Below, piece after piece: positions 12,001 through 18,228 of a stretch of DNA of 64,000 bases; positions within the stretch are counted from its first letter, which is position 1, and each line of letters opens with the position of its first letter. The notes under the pieces were generated by a model. That model ran no database searches, was not told the origin of the DNA, and worked only from the letters and a program-made list of their open reading frames with translations. This DNA comes from Vibrio superstes (GTDB lineage: Bacteria > Pseudomonadota > Gammaproteobacteria > Enterobacterales > Vibrionaceae): the NCBI RefSeq assembly GCF_003569005.1, contig NZ_BCUR01000001.1, forward strand, positions 496,001 to 560,000, given 5' to 3'. The position numbers were made by a program, and so were the translations under genes.

Positions 12001-12365
12001 TTGCCGTAATGATGTGGCTGAGAAAAAGAATGATTACCTGTGTTTTCAGTTTGATGCTGTGGCTCATAAAAACCACCAGCAATATAAGGTGCAGGTTCTT
12101 GATGAACGGCTTGGCTACTCGTTGTTTCGAGTGGGGTGTATTCTTGATTGTTCGATGTACTCACATATTCTGTGTGCGAAATATCAGAATCAAGTCTATC
12201 CGCTAAAGCTTTACCTCCAAAATGATACGAGGGCAAAATAAGCGCTACTGAACGAGGCACATAAGTGGTTGGAATAGAGAATTGGCGAGTCTTCTTTGTT
12301 CGATATTGCTGATTCTGTTTTTTAGAATCTTCAGCAACTCGCTTAGTTTTGTCTTCATTTTCCAT
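1..12365 (-). CDS. Giant VCBS/cadherin-like repeat adhesin, 5' part (3' end outside window)
   Basis: One uninterrupted minus-strand frame runs from an ATG at 12365 to the window edge, so at least 4121 residues are encoded and the C-terminus is not visible. The first ~150 residues are a charged, Gln/Ser/Thr-rich segment (begins MENEDKTKRVAEDSKK) with no Sec signal peptide, as usual for type I-secreted giant proteins. After that come ~105-residue modules joined by linkers of the type GTNDxPVI; I count about 28 such linkers (GTND, GVND, GNND, GSND), the VCBS-domain signature. The region below ~4 kb also carries VNDxP linkers typical of cadherin/Ig-like modules. Known VCBS giants are calcium-stabilised surface adhesins or biofilm proteins with C-terminal RTX repeats. 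That C-terminal part, and any type I secretion genes, would lie left of this window. Short open frames on the plus strand here are antisense shadows of the repeats. The adhesin role is inferred from architecture. Confidence 0.9.
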   Translation of the reverse strand, partial: MENEDKTKRVAEDSKKQNQQYRTKKTRQFSIPTTYVPRSVALILPSYHFGGKALADRLDSDISHTEYVSTSNNQEYTPLETTSSQAVHQEPAPYIAGGFYEPQHQTENTGNHSFSQPHHYGKPVTPLTGQSTQNFGNLTTTPVPQIVSHSGGHKDYSFMTPPVVGLPETGTVVEDTSVNTSGTIDAHSAQVGAPLTFTPDNLHGQYGEFTLNKDTGEWSYSLDNSHHQNLAQGETHTEILHVTITSAANVSVHQDITVTVQGTNDIPVITSQVQHEATKEDDVLFVNGQVTASDVDHGAVLTYTPDNTQGQYGQFTLDSASGKWVYTLDNQGNQALAEGEHHTETMLVTVADEHGAKTTQQVTVEVAGTNDKPVITSPFQTGSVVEDGDLSASGSVIATDVDNGAVITYTPDKLTGAYGSFGLDKTTGAWTYTLDNTKHQNMVQGEKHIETMMVTVTDEHGAASSQQVRIVVTGTNDIPVITGKSTATVTEDMTDPVLSVSGKLDIDDVDTGESFFKPQTLHSTHGTVVIDENGNWTFTANNQHHDIQALGVGDTLTEVVTVTSKDGTAHQDITITINGNNDVPAISGVSKGVVTEDADPQTLTTNGDLIIRDVDTGESHFQPQIVKSAHGEFQIDADGHWTFTADNTQTAIQSLGAHGTLTETATVVSQDGTVTQQLTVVVQGVNDVPAITGKSTASIKEDAMNPTLKVTGKLDIDDVDTGESFFKPQTLHSTHGTVVIDENGNWTFTANNQHHDIQALGAGDTLTEVVTVTSKDGTAHQDITITINGNNDVPVISGVSKGVVTEDAAPQTLSTNGDLIIRDVDTGESHFQPQTVKSAHGKFQIDADGHWTFTADNTQKAIQSLGAHSTLTETATVVPQDGTVTQQLTVVVQGVNDVPAITGKSTASIKEDAMNPTLKVTGKLDIDDVDTGESFFKPQTLHSTHGTVVIDENGNWTFTANNQHHDIQALGAGDTLTEVVTVTSKDGTATQDITVTINGNNDVPSISGGAKGGVTEDADAQTLSTNGDLIIRDVDTGESHFQPQTVKSAHGEFQIDADGHWTFTTDNTQTAIQSLGAHGTLTETATVVSQDGTATQQLTVVVQGANDVPAITGKSTASIKEDATNPTLKVTGKLDIDDVDTGESFFKPQTLHSTHGTVVIDENGNWTFTANNQHHDIQALGAGDTLTEVVTVTSKDGTATQDITVTINGNNDVPSISGVSKGTVTEDADPQTLTTNGDLIIRDVDTGESHFQPQTVKSAHGEFQIDADGHWTFTADNTQKAIQSLGAHSTLTETATVVSQDGTATQQLTVVVQGANDVPAITGKSTASIKEDATNPTLKVTGKLDIDDVDTGESFFKPQTLHSTHGTVVIDENGNWTFTANNQHHDIQALGAGDTLTEVVTVTSKDGTATQDITVTINGNNDVPSISGVSKGTVTEDADPQTLTTNGDLIIRDVDTGESHFQPQTVKSAHGEFQIDADGHWTFTADNTQKAIQSLGAHSTLTETATVVSQDGTATQQLTVVVQGVNDVPAITGKSTASIKEDATNPTLKVTGKLDIDDVDTGESFFKPQTLHSAHGTVVIDENGNWTFTANNQHHDIQALGVGDTLTEVVTVTSKDGTAHQDITITINGNNDVPTISGVSKGTVTEDADPQTLTTNGDLIIRDVDTGESHFQPQTVKSAHGEFQIDADGHWTFTADNTQTAIQSLGAHSTLTETATVVSQDGTATQQLTVVVQGVNDVPAITGKSTASIKEDATNPTLKVTGKLDIDDVDTGESFFKPQTLHSPHGSVVIDENGNWVFTANNQHHDIQALGAGDTLTEVVTVTSKDGTATQDITVTINGNNDVPSISGGAKGGVTEDTDAQTLSTNGDLIIRDVDTGESHFQPQTMKSAHGEFQIDADGHWTFTADNTQAAIQSLGAHSTLTETATVTSQDGTATQQLTVTVQGVNDVPKITGKSTALVTEDATSPTLSVAGKLDIADLDTGESFFKPQTLHSAHGTVVIDENGNWTFTANNQHHDIQALGVGDTLTEVVTVTSKDGTAHQDITITINGKNDIPTIGGSSTGGVKEDATSPTLETSGQLTIRDIDAGESAFKTDADSITQGSDTWGGLTLDSSGKWTYSVDNEHRVQTLQEGVTHTDTFTVHSLDGTAHKVQVTITGTKDAPVISVTGHDSDSSAVIEKGSKFSGQKISGTESASGHLTATDIDAGDSQTWSIVSPLTGHAAGDGVYGHLSVDTSGQWAYTLDNDRSVTQALIQGQQVTESFTVRVTDKTGLTVDHQVTIDVTGSNDQAEITGQDTGRVKEEAIDSQHQNLLYTSGVLMVHDVDNGEDHFKAGTVQGLYGSLTLDANGNWHYKADNSQTAIQELKATDSLTDTITVHSADGTEHKVVITIDGTNDLPVIADTGDSGGVVEAGSHPDSHRHPEAEIGTPSVSGTLTATETDKGDPAHWAVTNGQGTYGSLAIDPQTGRWTYRLDNTRGHAADRLQQGEVVKEVFEVTDTDSSGTPVKHSVEITVTGSNDVPVIKGTHTGAVTEAGGTANANAGTPSIAGDLTATDLDNNDGTLTWSVDGATTGTETRVGKYGTFTIDQNGHWNYQLDNSGPDTQKLQSGQTPTETFMVLVTDSLGKPVEQEVTVTVHGTNDDPVLAAYSPQYFSEGTGRQHIRLPKLVDVDDTTHTYRLGHGHPGWMSIDSDGKIEIRTGVKALDYLAAGEIKGVDVDVIVEDPQKGSTKQTVHLNIVGTNDRPVLKSVEITDLTNQVGTSAANPHRDLLKTHTNFGDNLHLEEDQKLSGTVHFTDVDRSDSHTVRVIGTYTYQDAQGKHVEQLTRSDLLRAGFEIHDDGTFTLNAGAEKYQGLQIGEQGKLDVQTEVDDHNGGVVHKSLHFIIHGQEDKPVVRQMPALVTNEDTNLKFTATDLLGDHNQNVRDPDGDPLALFNVHVEDGHGHIIDHGNGNYEFVPDANYHGTVHIGYTVTDGRVDGQGHDITTQVTGWPINVIPVNDAPAQVHSLVAKVAEDSGDLIITEDQLRGLLNDIDDTSAKLVVSNLHLTDSNAGKLVDNQNGTWTFTPAQDFNTRHAGPNGYEKLVGLTFDYTDAGTSAFGQSGTQSGSYSGTAHIKVTPVGDAAIITAPQGGIGVTAETGHDIAAAQLGITDPDWQEQQFQTTSTIRGTYGFATIDKLGHLEYHLNLKDPAVLALGGGQHLTETVTVTAKDGTTKDIDIDITGTNQAPQITLAAPIRATESNQGDPITQVTGSFKAIDPDAGDHLAFSCKNPPDGLIVNADGSYSFYTASPAYNHLKEGEVQTLTFDLTVTDGTATTTKPVSLIVTGTNDAPVISSPLPVGQIHHGENHLSFDQDLLIKTATDPDGDILHVLKVGTQHTEVTVLDKSLGHIEEDGQGGYTFYPSQTALGHTGGKNVTISYTVTDGRETATGHMIVHVDQHAQVNTNHPNPHHSHQNQNVVVPPQQPVDVIHGDIAGEVTEEGESTKTGSGAPDSREGHVTANSPNENPHGVTGSNHIEGSNGYGYATVVPGTSASDPGHWTYHLYKHDGDSDPINQLAEGEKLQETFTITSNHGGSQVITMTIHGTNDKPVITGETHVQVSDLSGSNSQILPDWQTNHIVEVDTMQIKGEIEAKDVDGDHLTFGVAPSSGHPALQGFSITSDGHYTYQPSNSDPLIKGLAPGQTKDVTAWVQVNDGHGGVVDTPVHFTVHGRNAAPTADSKVDLQHSDEDQAVNLHSTPVSGSHSGQGLDLVGLANAQDADGDKLYVTNIQQTGQSHGKFQDFGHGNYKFIPDQDFHGDVVFTYEITDGLASTTVTATLHVDSVNDKPTVTKLTRVTDEDTAIKFTEQDIIGSGMKGDSGVVKDPDFATDGASEHLSLSNVHLKDPSQGTLTHDGQGGYTFTPATNFNGKVELEYTVTDSLVDANNGPHLSTNGVVEITVNPVNDIPTFKDVTTDPTKEHVKEDAAGLNAEQIASGHLQITDADTGEGHFVANSHIAGKYGYLEIDRDGNWQYHLMKNYAKDVQALGDGDVFQESFTLHTRDGAPDKTTYDLTVDIQGTNDGATISGHATGTATSTVSDSVTEQLGLDPLANSPAQLTTATGTLQVHDVDKGENGFEVPKSPLT
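6200..10930 (-). repeat. 630-bp in-frame tandem repeat (about 7 copies) inside the giant adhesin
   Basis: The sequence around the GVND linker recurs at about 6525, 7155, 7785, 8415, 9045, 9675 and 10305, exactly 630 bp (210 codons) apart. Each unit holds two different ~105-residue VCBS modules, one with a GVND linker and one with a GNND linker. Copies differ by a few percent or less. The stretch 7793-8500 is identical to 8423-9130 (708 bp), showing very recent duplication or gene conversion. Modules outside this block (below ~6.2 kb and above ~10.9 kb) are much more divergent. Confidence 0.95.
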
Positions 12366-12429
12366 CAAATATACCGCCCGTAATCATCTGTAAACAAAAA
12401 TATGTTCTAGCATTAACGGCATACTGTAT

Positions 12430-12463
12430 AAAAAAAGGGACTGATATACAGTCCCCTTTTTTA
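12430..12463 (-). terminator. Rho-independent terminator of the FAD oxidoreductase gene
   Basis: An A/T-flanked hairpin (AAAGGGACTG / CAGTCCCCTTT, loop ATATA, one bulged C) lies 57 bp beyond the oxidoreductase stop. Read on the minus strand it ends in a T run. It also separates that gene from the giant adhesin gene downstream. Confidence 0.8.
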
Positions 12464-12519
12464 CAAACTAATATTTACACATATGAAAATAAGCGCTATC
12501 AGACGGTGTAAATAGCCAT

Positions 12520-13926
12520 CTATACCTTATCTGCCTTACCTGCAGGACCCGCCAATTTGGACAAGAGTTTGTCTAATACAAATGGCTTTCGTTCATTGTC
12601 TTCGGCTGATTCCTTGCGACGCACCGCATCACGAACCATCATGGCGCCAAGCCAACGAGCAGGCTCTGGAGGGAAATAACCTCGCGGCCCACCGGTTAAT
12701 GCGCAATTTGAGTAGTCGTTATTCTCTGCAAGCACCATCGAAGATAGGATTTTTCCACCAATGCGCGTCTGAGCGACACCATTTCCGGAATACCCAAGTC
12801 CATAAAATACATTGTCTTGTTTATTGATGTTCCCGAAGAAAGGAAAGCCTGTAGTAGAGCGATCTGAACCACCCGTCCAGTTTGCTGTTATCTGTTCACG
12901 ACCAATGTTTGGAAATAAGTTATCAAAGGCATTATTGAGCAATCCAAGATACTTGGTAGGCTGATTAAACATAGGATCAACCTGGTTATTAAACGAGAAC
13001 TGGTTGCCTCCTTTACCTAGCATCAAGCGTCCATCTACCGTATCTCGGTAATAGTGAACAAAGATACGCGAATCCACCACAGTGACACCCTCAGCCAGTT
13101 TCGATTTCTTCAACAGCTCTGGTACAGGTTTAGTGATCACCATGTCTGAAGACACCACTACAATGCTGTTCTTAAACGCCTTAAACTTCTCAACCATCCA
13201 GGCGTTCAAGGCAAGTACAACCTGCTGTGCTCTTATTGAGCCTTGCTTGGTGATCACGGTGACGGGTTGACCATATTTCAGCTCTAGCATCTCGCTGTTC
13301 TCAAAGATCTCTACGCCGAGCTCAAGAGCCACCTTGCGCAGGCCTCGTGCCAACAAAGCTGGCTGAACACTGCCTGCCGCCTCAGAGTAATACCCCTCGA
13401 CATGCCTAGCCGATCCTGTGTTGTCATTGAGCTCTTGTTCATCGGTTTCACGCCAGCTATTGATACCGAGCCTATCTAACTTTTCAACGGTAGGGCTCAT
13501 AGAGCCACGTTGAGCTGTGTTAGTGGCTGTGTAATACGTGCCATTGCGACGCAGGCCAGCATTAATATCGTGTTCTTGACAAAACGCTTCAATCTCAAAT
13601 ACGACATGCTCAGACTCCTCGACCAGAAACTTAGCCTGTTTCTCACCGAACATCTTCACCATTGATGGGTACTTAGTCGCCCAAGTGAGCAGACAGCCAC
13701 CATTCACCCCTGATGCACCAGAGCCACAGAAGCTTTTCTCAAGGATCACCACCTTTTTATTTGGTGACTTTTGCTTAAGCATGATTGCTGTCCAAAGGCC
13801 GGTATAGCCACCGCCTACAATGCAGATATCGGCTTCAATGTCCCGTTGTAGTGGCGTTGGTTCTGCCCAGTTTTCTTTCTGTTTTGCTTCTGCTATCCAA
13901 TGACAAGGATGAGTTTTTCCACTCAT
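12520..13926 (-). CDS. FAD-dependent amine oxidoreductase (DAO family), phosphonate-linked
   Basis: This is a DadA/glycine-oxidase-type flavoprotein of 468 residues when started at the ATG at 13926. That start has an AGGTG-type ribosome site; the frame stays open 24 codons further upstream, but that extension is unlike the family. Residues ~33-45 form the FAD-binding Rossmann loop (IVGGGYTGLW), and GSGASGVNGGC follows, as in D-amino-acid-oxidase-fold enzymes. Later sections (GGSDRSTTGFPFFG, YGLGYSGNGVAQ) match the C-terminal FAD-contact region. It sits at the edge of an AEP catabolism locus. Published work describes FAD oxidases recurrent in such loci that oxidise N-methyl-AEP, and some AEP, to phosphonoacetaldehyde, so that role is the best guess. 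Alternatives are gamma-glutamylputrescine oxidase-like or sarcosine oxidase-like activity. A repeat-filled gap separates it from phnR, so it may have its own promoter. Confidence 0.8.
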   Translation of the reverse strand: MSGKTHPCHWIAEAKQKENWAEPTPLQRDIEADICIVGGGYTGLWTAIMLKQKSPNKKVVILEKSFCGSGASGVNGGCLLTWATKYPSMVKMFGEKQAKFLVEESEHVVFEIEAFCQEHDINAGLRRNGTYYTATNTAQRGSMSPTVEKLDRLGINSWRETDEQELNDNTGSARHVEGYYSEAAGSVQPALLARGLRKVALELGVEIFENSEMLELKYGQPVTVITKQGSIRAQQVVLALNAWMVEKFKAFKNSIVVVSSDMVITKPVPELLKKSKLAEGVTVVDSRIFVHYYRDTVDGRLMLGKGGNQFSFNNQVDPMFNQPTKYLGLLNNAFDNLFPNIGREQITANWTGGSDRSTTGFPFFGNINKQDNVFYGLGYSGNGVAQTRIGGKILSSMVLAENNDYSNCALTGGPRGYFPPEPARWLGAMMVRDAVRRKESAEDNERKPFVLDKLLSKLAGPAGKADKV

Positions 13927-14041
13927 GACACACCTACTTAGTGTTGTATTTTTAAACAAAATGCCAAAATTTAGGCGCAAAAAACTAACCCAGTGCATTT
14001 GTCTGGGTTAGAGATAGTTGGTATTGATTGATAGTGCTTGG

Positions 14042-14297
14042 CCGTCACCTTGACGAAAGTCTGGATCTTAGTAAGCGTGCAACGCCGGTCCTGTACTTCC
14101 TAAGATCCCGGATAAGTTCTTCGAACTTTCCGGGATGACGTGTGGTGACGTACTCTTGCTATCTATGGCGGCCCTGTTACGTATTACCCACATACCTTCC
14201 GTCATCCTGACGAAAGTCAGGATCTTAGAAAACGTACAACGCCAGCTCAGGACTTCCTAAGATCCCAGATAAGTTCTTTGAACTTTCCGGGATGACG
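14042..14297. repeat. Two tandem REP/BIME-like palindromic units
   Basis: Two units (about 14043-14140 and 14200-14297) each start with GTCA and end with CGGGATGACG, and each contains an internal hairpin around GATAAGTTCTTCGAACTT. They are about 157 bp apart and roughly 85-90% alike. They fill the gap between the FAD enzyme and phnR, where I see no gene. Confidence 0.85.
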
Positions 14298-14315
14298 TGT
14301 GGTGACGTACTCAAC

Positions 14316-15020
14316 TCACCTTTCTAATTTGGCCAATGACTCGATGCTGATGGCATCGTGACGCCAGTACTCCAAGTCACAGTCAATAAGGTTACCGTCT
14401 TGGTCGTAGTTAAGACGCTCAACCAGCATTGCTGGGCTACCTGCAGTGGCTCTTAGTGCTTGGGCCATATTCCCTAGCAAGGAGGTGGTGCTAACGCGAT
14501 AGCGAGTCTGGCAATAAACCAAGCCAAATTGTTCGCGGTAGAGATCGGTCAAGGATTGAGTCAGATCGTTCTCTAGCAAGGTTGGTACTAATTCTGGGCG
14601 AATATAGTTGGTCACGTACACCACAGGGCGATCTTCGAGATAGCGCACACGCTCAACGTGGAACACGTCAGAGAAGGGTGGCAGATCTAGAAGCTCGGAT
14701 GCTTGCTTAGTCGCGAGAATGCTTCGCGCACTGACTAACTCCGTCTTTGGAATACGATTTTGTTGTTTCGCCATGTTGATGAAGTTGAGTGTCTGCGTTG
14801 GGTCATAACGCAGTGGCATTGGTGAGATAAACCAACCGCGACGATCCTCTCTGTAGATCTTTCCCTCAGCCTCGAGTAGAGATAAAGCCTCACGCAAAGT
14901 GACTCGAGTGGTATCAAACGACTCTGCCAGCTTACGCTCCGAAGGGAGTTTTTGCCTCGGGGCAAGCTGCCCCGACTCAATCTGTTCAACAATAACGTCT
15001 TTTATTTTAACGTACTGCAC
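14316..15020 (-). CDS. phnR: PhnR, GntR/HutC-family regulator of phosphonate utilisation
   Basis: A 234-residue regulator. It has an N-terminal winged helix (residues ~1-65: a VIVEQIESGQLAPRQKLPSERKLA segment, then the TTRVTLREALSLLEAEG recognition helix) and a C-terminal UTRA ligand-binding domain (~85-230, including RVRYLEDRPVVYVTNYIRPELVP). This layout is the HutC subfamily, and the sequence matches phosphonate-locus PhnR. It lies 64 bp downstream of the fused permease in the same direction and is probably transcribed with phnT and the permease. The likely ligand is AEP or a breakdown product. Candidate operators are the TGGT...ACCA dyads at 17965, 21404 and 21591. Identity is strong; ligand and sites are inference. 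Confidence 0.92.
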   Translation of the reverse strand: MQYVKIKDVIVEQIESGQLAPRQKLPSERKLAESFDTTRVTLREALSLLEAEGKIYREDRRGWFISPMPLRYDPTQTLNFINMAKQQNRIPKTELVSARSILATKQASELLDLPPFSDVFHVERVRYLEDRPVVYVTNYIRPELVPTLLENDLTQSLTDLYREQFGLVYCQTRYRVSTTSLLGNMAQALRATAGSPAMLVERLNYDQDGNLIDCDLEYWRHDAISIESLAKLER

Positions 15021-15084
15021 TTACGTTCCTTAATCTTAATAGTTCTACAATCGTTATAATTAGCGAATCATTATTGTGATTGTA

Positions 15085-16827
15085 TTAGCGTTTGCGCCAA
15101 GCTTGGGTGCGTTTACCCAGAATCTTGTCTAGACCAATGTGTACCAGTTTAGCAGTCGCCGCCGAGATCATAATCATGACTGCCATTGCTGCTGCCGCAC
15201 CCGTTTGACCAGTGTCATCCATATTCAACACCGACACAGAGGCTGGAATCGTATTGGTTGAATACAAGAATACTACCGCTGAGGTCGTGGTCAACGCATT
15301 GATAAATAGGTATGCAGCAATGTCGAGAATCGCAGGCATACAAACAGGTAAGGTCACCTTAAAAAACAGCTTATACTGAGGCAACTTCACTGATGCCGCT
15401 GTAGATTCGATCTCTGCGGGGATCTGCTTCAATGCCGTTGTGGCTGTCATGTGACCAACTGTGTAGTAGTGAACCACAGTATTGACGACCAAGAAGGCCA
15501 TTGTGCCATAAAGCATGTTCAGTGGGTTATTTAGGTCATTGAAATAAAAGATATAACCCAAACCAAGCACCATACCTGGAACCGCCATAGGCACCACACT
15601 CAACATTTGCAACACCTGGCGCAGTGGACCAAATGCACGGCCTTTTTCGATGCAGTAAGCACCAATAAAGATCACCACGGTACCAATCAGTGCCGTCCAA
15701 CCGGCTAGGGTCAGCGAGTTAAAGTATGGGCTCCAACCGTAGGTACTCAGCTCACTAAAGTTGTAATTATTTAGAGTAAGCGCTTTGTTCCAAGGCCAGA
15801 ACGTGACTAGTGAACCATAAACCGCCATACCTAATACAGTCAGTACCGTTAGGCTAATCAAGGTGCAATAAACAAGACAAAAAGAGTCACGTACCTTATT
15901 GGGCTTCGGCTCGTAAGCGACTGAGCGAGTATCAAATAAGTTCTTCTGCTTCTTCTGTACCCAACGATCTACCGCAAACGCAAGCAAAGCAGGCATAAGA
16001 AGTAAGATACTGGTGACGGCACCCATGGAGAAGTTTTGCTGGCCTACTACCTGCTTAAAGATGTCGGTCGCCAGTACGTTGTAACTGCCACCGATGACCT
16101 TAGGTACGCCAAAATCACACACTACCAGGGTAAATACCACGATAAGGGCGCTGATCAAGCCATATTTGGCTGCTGGCAATGTAACAACAAAGAAGGTTTT
16201 AATTGGTGAGGTCTTCAGTGCTCTCGCTGCTTCATACAGTCTTGCATCCGAGGTACGAAGCGAAGTAGTCAGTATCATCAACGCATGCGGGAAACACCAG
16301 AATACTAAGCCCATGGTGATACCAATCAAGCCATAAACCGACGCACCGCCCAGCATCTCCTTCGCCACACCCTGATTACCAAAAAGGAAGATCAAACTGA
16401 TCGCAGGAAGCAGAGACGGAGCCAAGATTGGCGCCGTACCCAGCACCTGAAACAGTGTCTTAAAGGGCATGCACGAACGAGTTAAGGCAAAGGCATAACC
16501 AAACGCAAGTAAGCCGACAATGATTGTCACCAAGAAACCCACGGTCAAGGTATTGGTCAGCGAGTACCACAAGCTTGGTGATGAGAAATAGGTAACAAAG
16601 TTGGCAAGGCCCACAAACTCACCGTCTGAGTTTTGCACACTCTTGGTCAGCATTGCCCACATTGGCATGATGATAAACAGCCACATAAACACAAAGAGAA
16701 CCGCTAGGATCCCTGCAAGCGTCAGGTTGTCACGGCTTAACTTCTTGGTCCAAAAGGTCCAGATATTCGCCGTTGGTATCTTGCCATTCTCAGACAATGG
16801 GTTGTTGTTCATAACGTCGGTCTTCAT
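15085..16827 (-). CDS. phnU: AEP ABC transporter permease (two permease units fused)
   Basis: A 580-residue integral inner-membrane protein with two tandem binding-protein-dependent permease domains, about residues 60-300 and 340-570, and some 12 hydrophobic segments. Each half carries an EAA-type loop that contacts the ATPase: LYEAARALKTSPIKTFFVVTLP in the first and ESTAASVKLPQYKLFFKVTLP in the second. In Salmonella these are separate PhnU and PhnV proteins; in vibrios a single long chain is usual. The start is 2 bp past the phnT stop, so the two are translationally coupled. It forms the membrane pore for 2-aminoethylphosphonate with PhnT (ATPase) and PhnS (binding protein). Confidence 0.9.
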   Translation of the reverse strand: MKTDVMNNNPLSENGKIPTANIWTFWTKKLSRDNLTLAGILAVLFVFMWLFIIMPMWAMLTKSVQNSDGEFVGLANFVTYFSSPSLWYSLTNTLTVGFLVTIIVGLLAFGYAFALTRSCMPFKTLFQVLGTAPILAPSLLPAISLIFLFGNQGVAKEMLGGASVYGLIGITMGLVFWCFPHALMILTTSLRTSDARLYEAARALKTSPIKTFFVVTLPAAKYGLISALIVVFTLVVCDFGVPKVIGGSYNVLATDIFKQVVGQQNFSMGAVTSILLLMPALLAFAVDRWVQKKQKNLFDTRSVAYEPKPNKVRDSFCLVYCTLISLTVLTVLGMAVYGSLVTFWPWNKALTLNNYNFSELSTYGWSPYFNSLTLAGWTALIGTVVIFIGAYCIEKGRAFGPLRQVLQMLSVVPMAVPGMVLGLGYIFYFNDLNNPLNMLYGTMAFLVVNTVVHYYTVGHMTATTALKQIPAEIESTAASVKLPQYKLFFKVTLPVCMPAILDIAAYLFINALTTTSAVVFLYSTNTIPASVSVLNMDDTGQTGAAAAMAVMIMISAATAKLVHIGLDKILGKRTQAWRKR

Positions 16828-16829
16828 GA

Positions 16830-17951
16830 TTAAGCGGCCTTACTCTTTGCCGTTTTTGGCAGTGGAAAAGCATGCATATGCTTGGTCACTAGGCTTAGAT
16901 GGCGAATTTCGTCGAGCTTAAGCGCCAGTTTACGTGCTTCTCGTACCGGCACATCAACCCCCACTAGAGGCAGTTCCGGATGACCATAGATGCGACAATC
17001 AACACGAACATAAGCCCCTTGGAATTCAAGCATCTCAATCTTAACCGTCAGTGAATTAAGGTCACTGTCAGTGAAGAACAGACTCTCAGGACGCAAAGCC
17101 AGTTCAAATGTCTCGTTGCTGCCACCTTCAACCACTTCTTTTTGCATGAAGTCAGCACATTCAACGTTAATGACATGGTCATGAATACGAACCTGAGTAT
17201 CGTTAATCTTTGTTGCTTCAAAGAAATTCATGCTACCGACAAACTCAGCTACGAAACGTGTTGCTGGCTTCTCGTAGATCTCTTGAGGGGCACCCACTTG
17301 CTCAATCACGCCATGATTCATGACCACAATACGATCAGCCATGGATAGTGCCTCTTCTTGGTCGTGTGTCACCATGATGGTGGTAATACCTAGCTTACGT
17401 TGAAGCTGACAGATCTCTTCACGAAGGTGAGTTCGTACCTTTGCATCCAAAGCCGACAAGGGTTCATCAAGCAGAAGTAAACCGGGTGACAGTGCCAGTG
17501 CTCGGGCAAGGGCAACACGTTGCTGCTGACCACCAGACAATTGTGCAGGGAACTTTTTGGCAGACGTTGGTAGCCCAATTGTTTCAAGCCATTGCTCTAC
17601 TTGCTCTTGGGCTTGTGCCTTAGAAGAACCTTGATTGCGAAGTCCAATGGCGATGTTGTCTGCCACAGTTAGGTTCGGAAATAGGGCATAAGACTGGAAC
17701 ACGATACCAAAGTCACGCTTCTCTGGTGGTAAGAAGGTAATGTCTTTATCGCCTTGCATGATCTGCCCATAAGTTGGCAGGTCTAGACCGGCAATGCCAC
17801 GTAGCAAGGTTGTTTTACCGCAGCCAGATGGGCCAAGGAAACAGACGAACTCGCCTTTATTAATTGAAAGCGAGATATCTTGCAATGCAGTGAACTGACC
17901 GAATTGCTTCACTACATTATTAATTTCTAGATAGGTTTGGTTGGTATTCAT
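16830..17951 (-). CDS. phnT: PhnT, AEP ABC transporter ATP-binding protein
   Basis: The ATPase of the AEP importer, 373 residues from the ATG at 17951, which has a GGAGAG ribosome site. The frame continues 39 codons upstream, but that part is not ABC-like and includes the putative operator. Walker A is GPSGCGKTT, the signature is LSGGQQQR, Walker B is LLLLDEPLSALD, and the switch His is in MVTHDQEEA. A C-terminal TOBE-type domain follows (residues ~240-373), as in spermidine/iron/phosphonate importers. It leads the phnT-permease-phnR transcript. The nearest upstream gene is almost 1 kb away across palindromic repeats, so it needs its own promoter. Confidence 0.93.
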   Translation of the reverse strand: MNTNQTYLEINNVVKQFGQFTALQDISLSINKGEFVCFLGPSGCGKTTLLRGIAGLDLPTYGQIMQGDKDITFLPPEKRDFGIVFQSYALFPNLTVADNIAIGLRNQGSSKAQAQEQVEQWLETIGLPTSAKKFPAQLSGGQQQRVALARALALSPGLLLLDEPLSALDAKVRTHLREEICQLQRKLGITTIMVTHDQEEALSMADRIVVMNHGVIEQVGAPQEIYEKPATRFVAEFVGSMNFFEATKINDTQVRIHDHVINVECADFMQKEVVEGGSNETFELALRPESLFFTDSDLNSLTVKIEMLEFQGAYVRVDCRIYGHPELPLVGVDVPVREARKLALKLDEIRHLSLVTKHMHAFPLPKTAKSKAA

Positions 17952-17964
17952 AACACTCTCCAAA

Positions 17965-17976
17965 TGGTATATACCA
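17965..17976. promoter_or_regulatory. Candidate PhnR operator before phnT
   Basis: TGGTATATACCA is a perfect 12-bp palindrome 13 bp upstream of the phnT start codon. HutC-type GntR regulators bind such TGGT-N4-ACCA dyads. Related sequences sit before phnS and phnW. Confidence 0.55.
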
Positions 17977-18228
17977 AAGATAAATTGAGAGTATGACAAA
18001 TTGATTAAGCTAATGTAGAGAAACGATGACAGTATAGTTTTTGACGCATCGACCGATAGATTTTGCACCTAGGTCTAGCTGTATGAATTCATTATGCTGT
18101 TGGTTCTGAGCTAAGTGACTAACCCGCACCTTTCTCAGGCCTATTATTCACCCTTTGGAATCACACCAACATGTTAAGAATAACCATCTCCCCGGCAGTC
18201 GATGGTCACATTGTAGAGTATTAAACCC

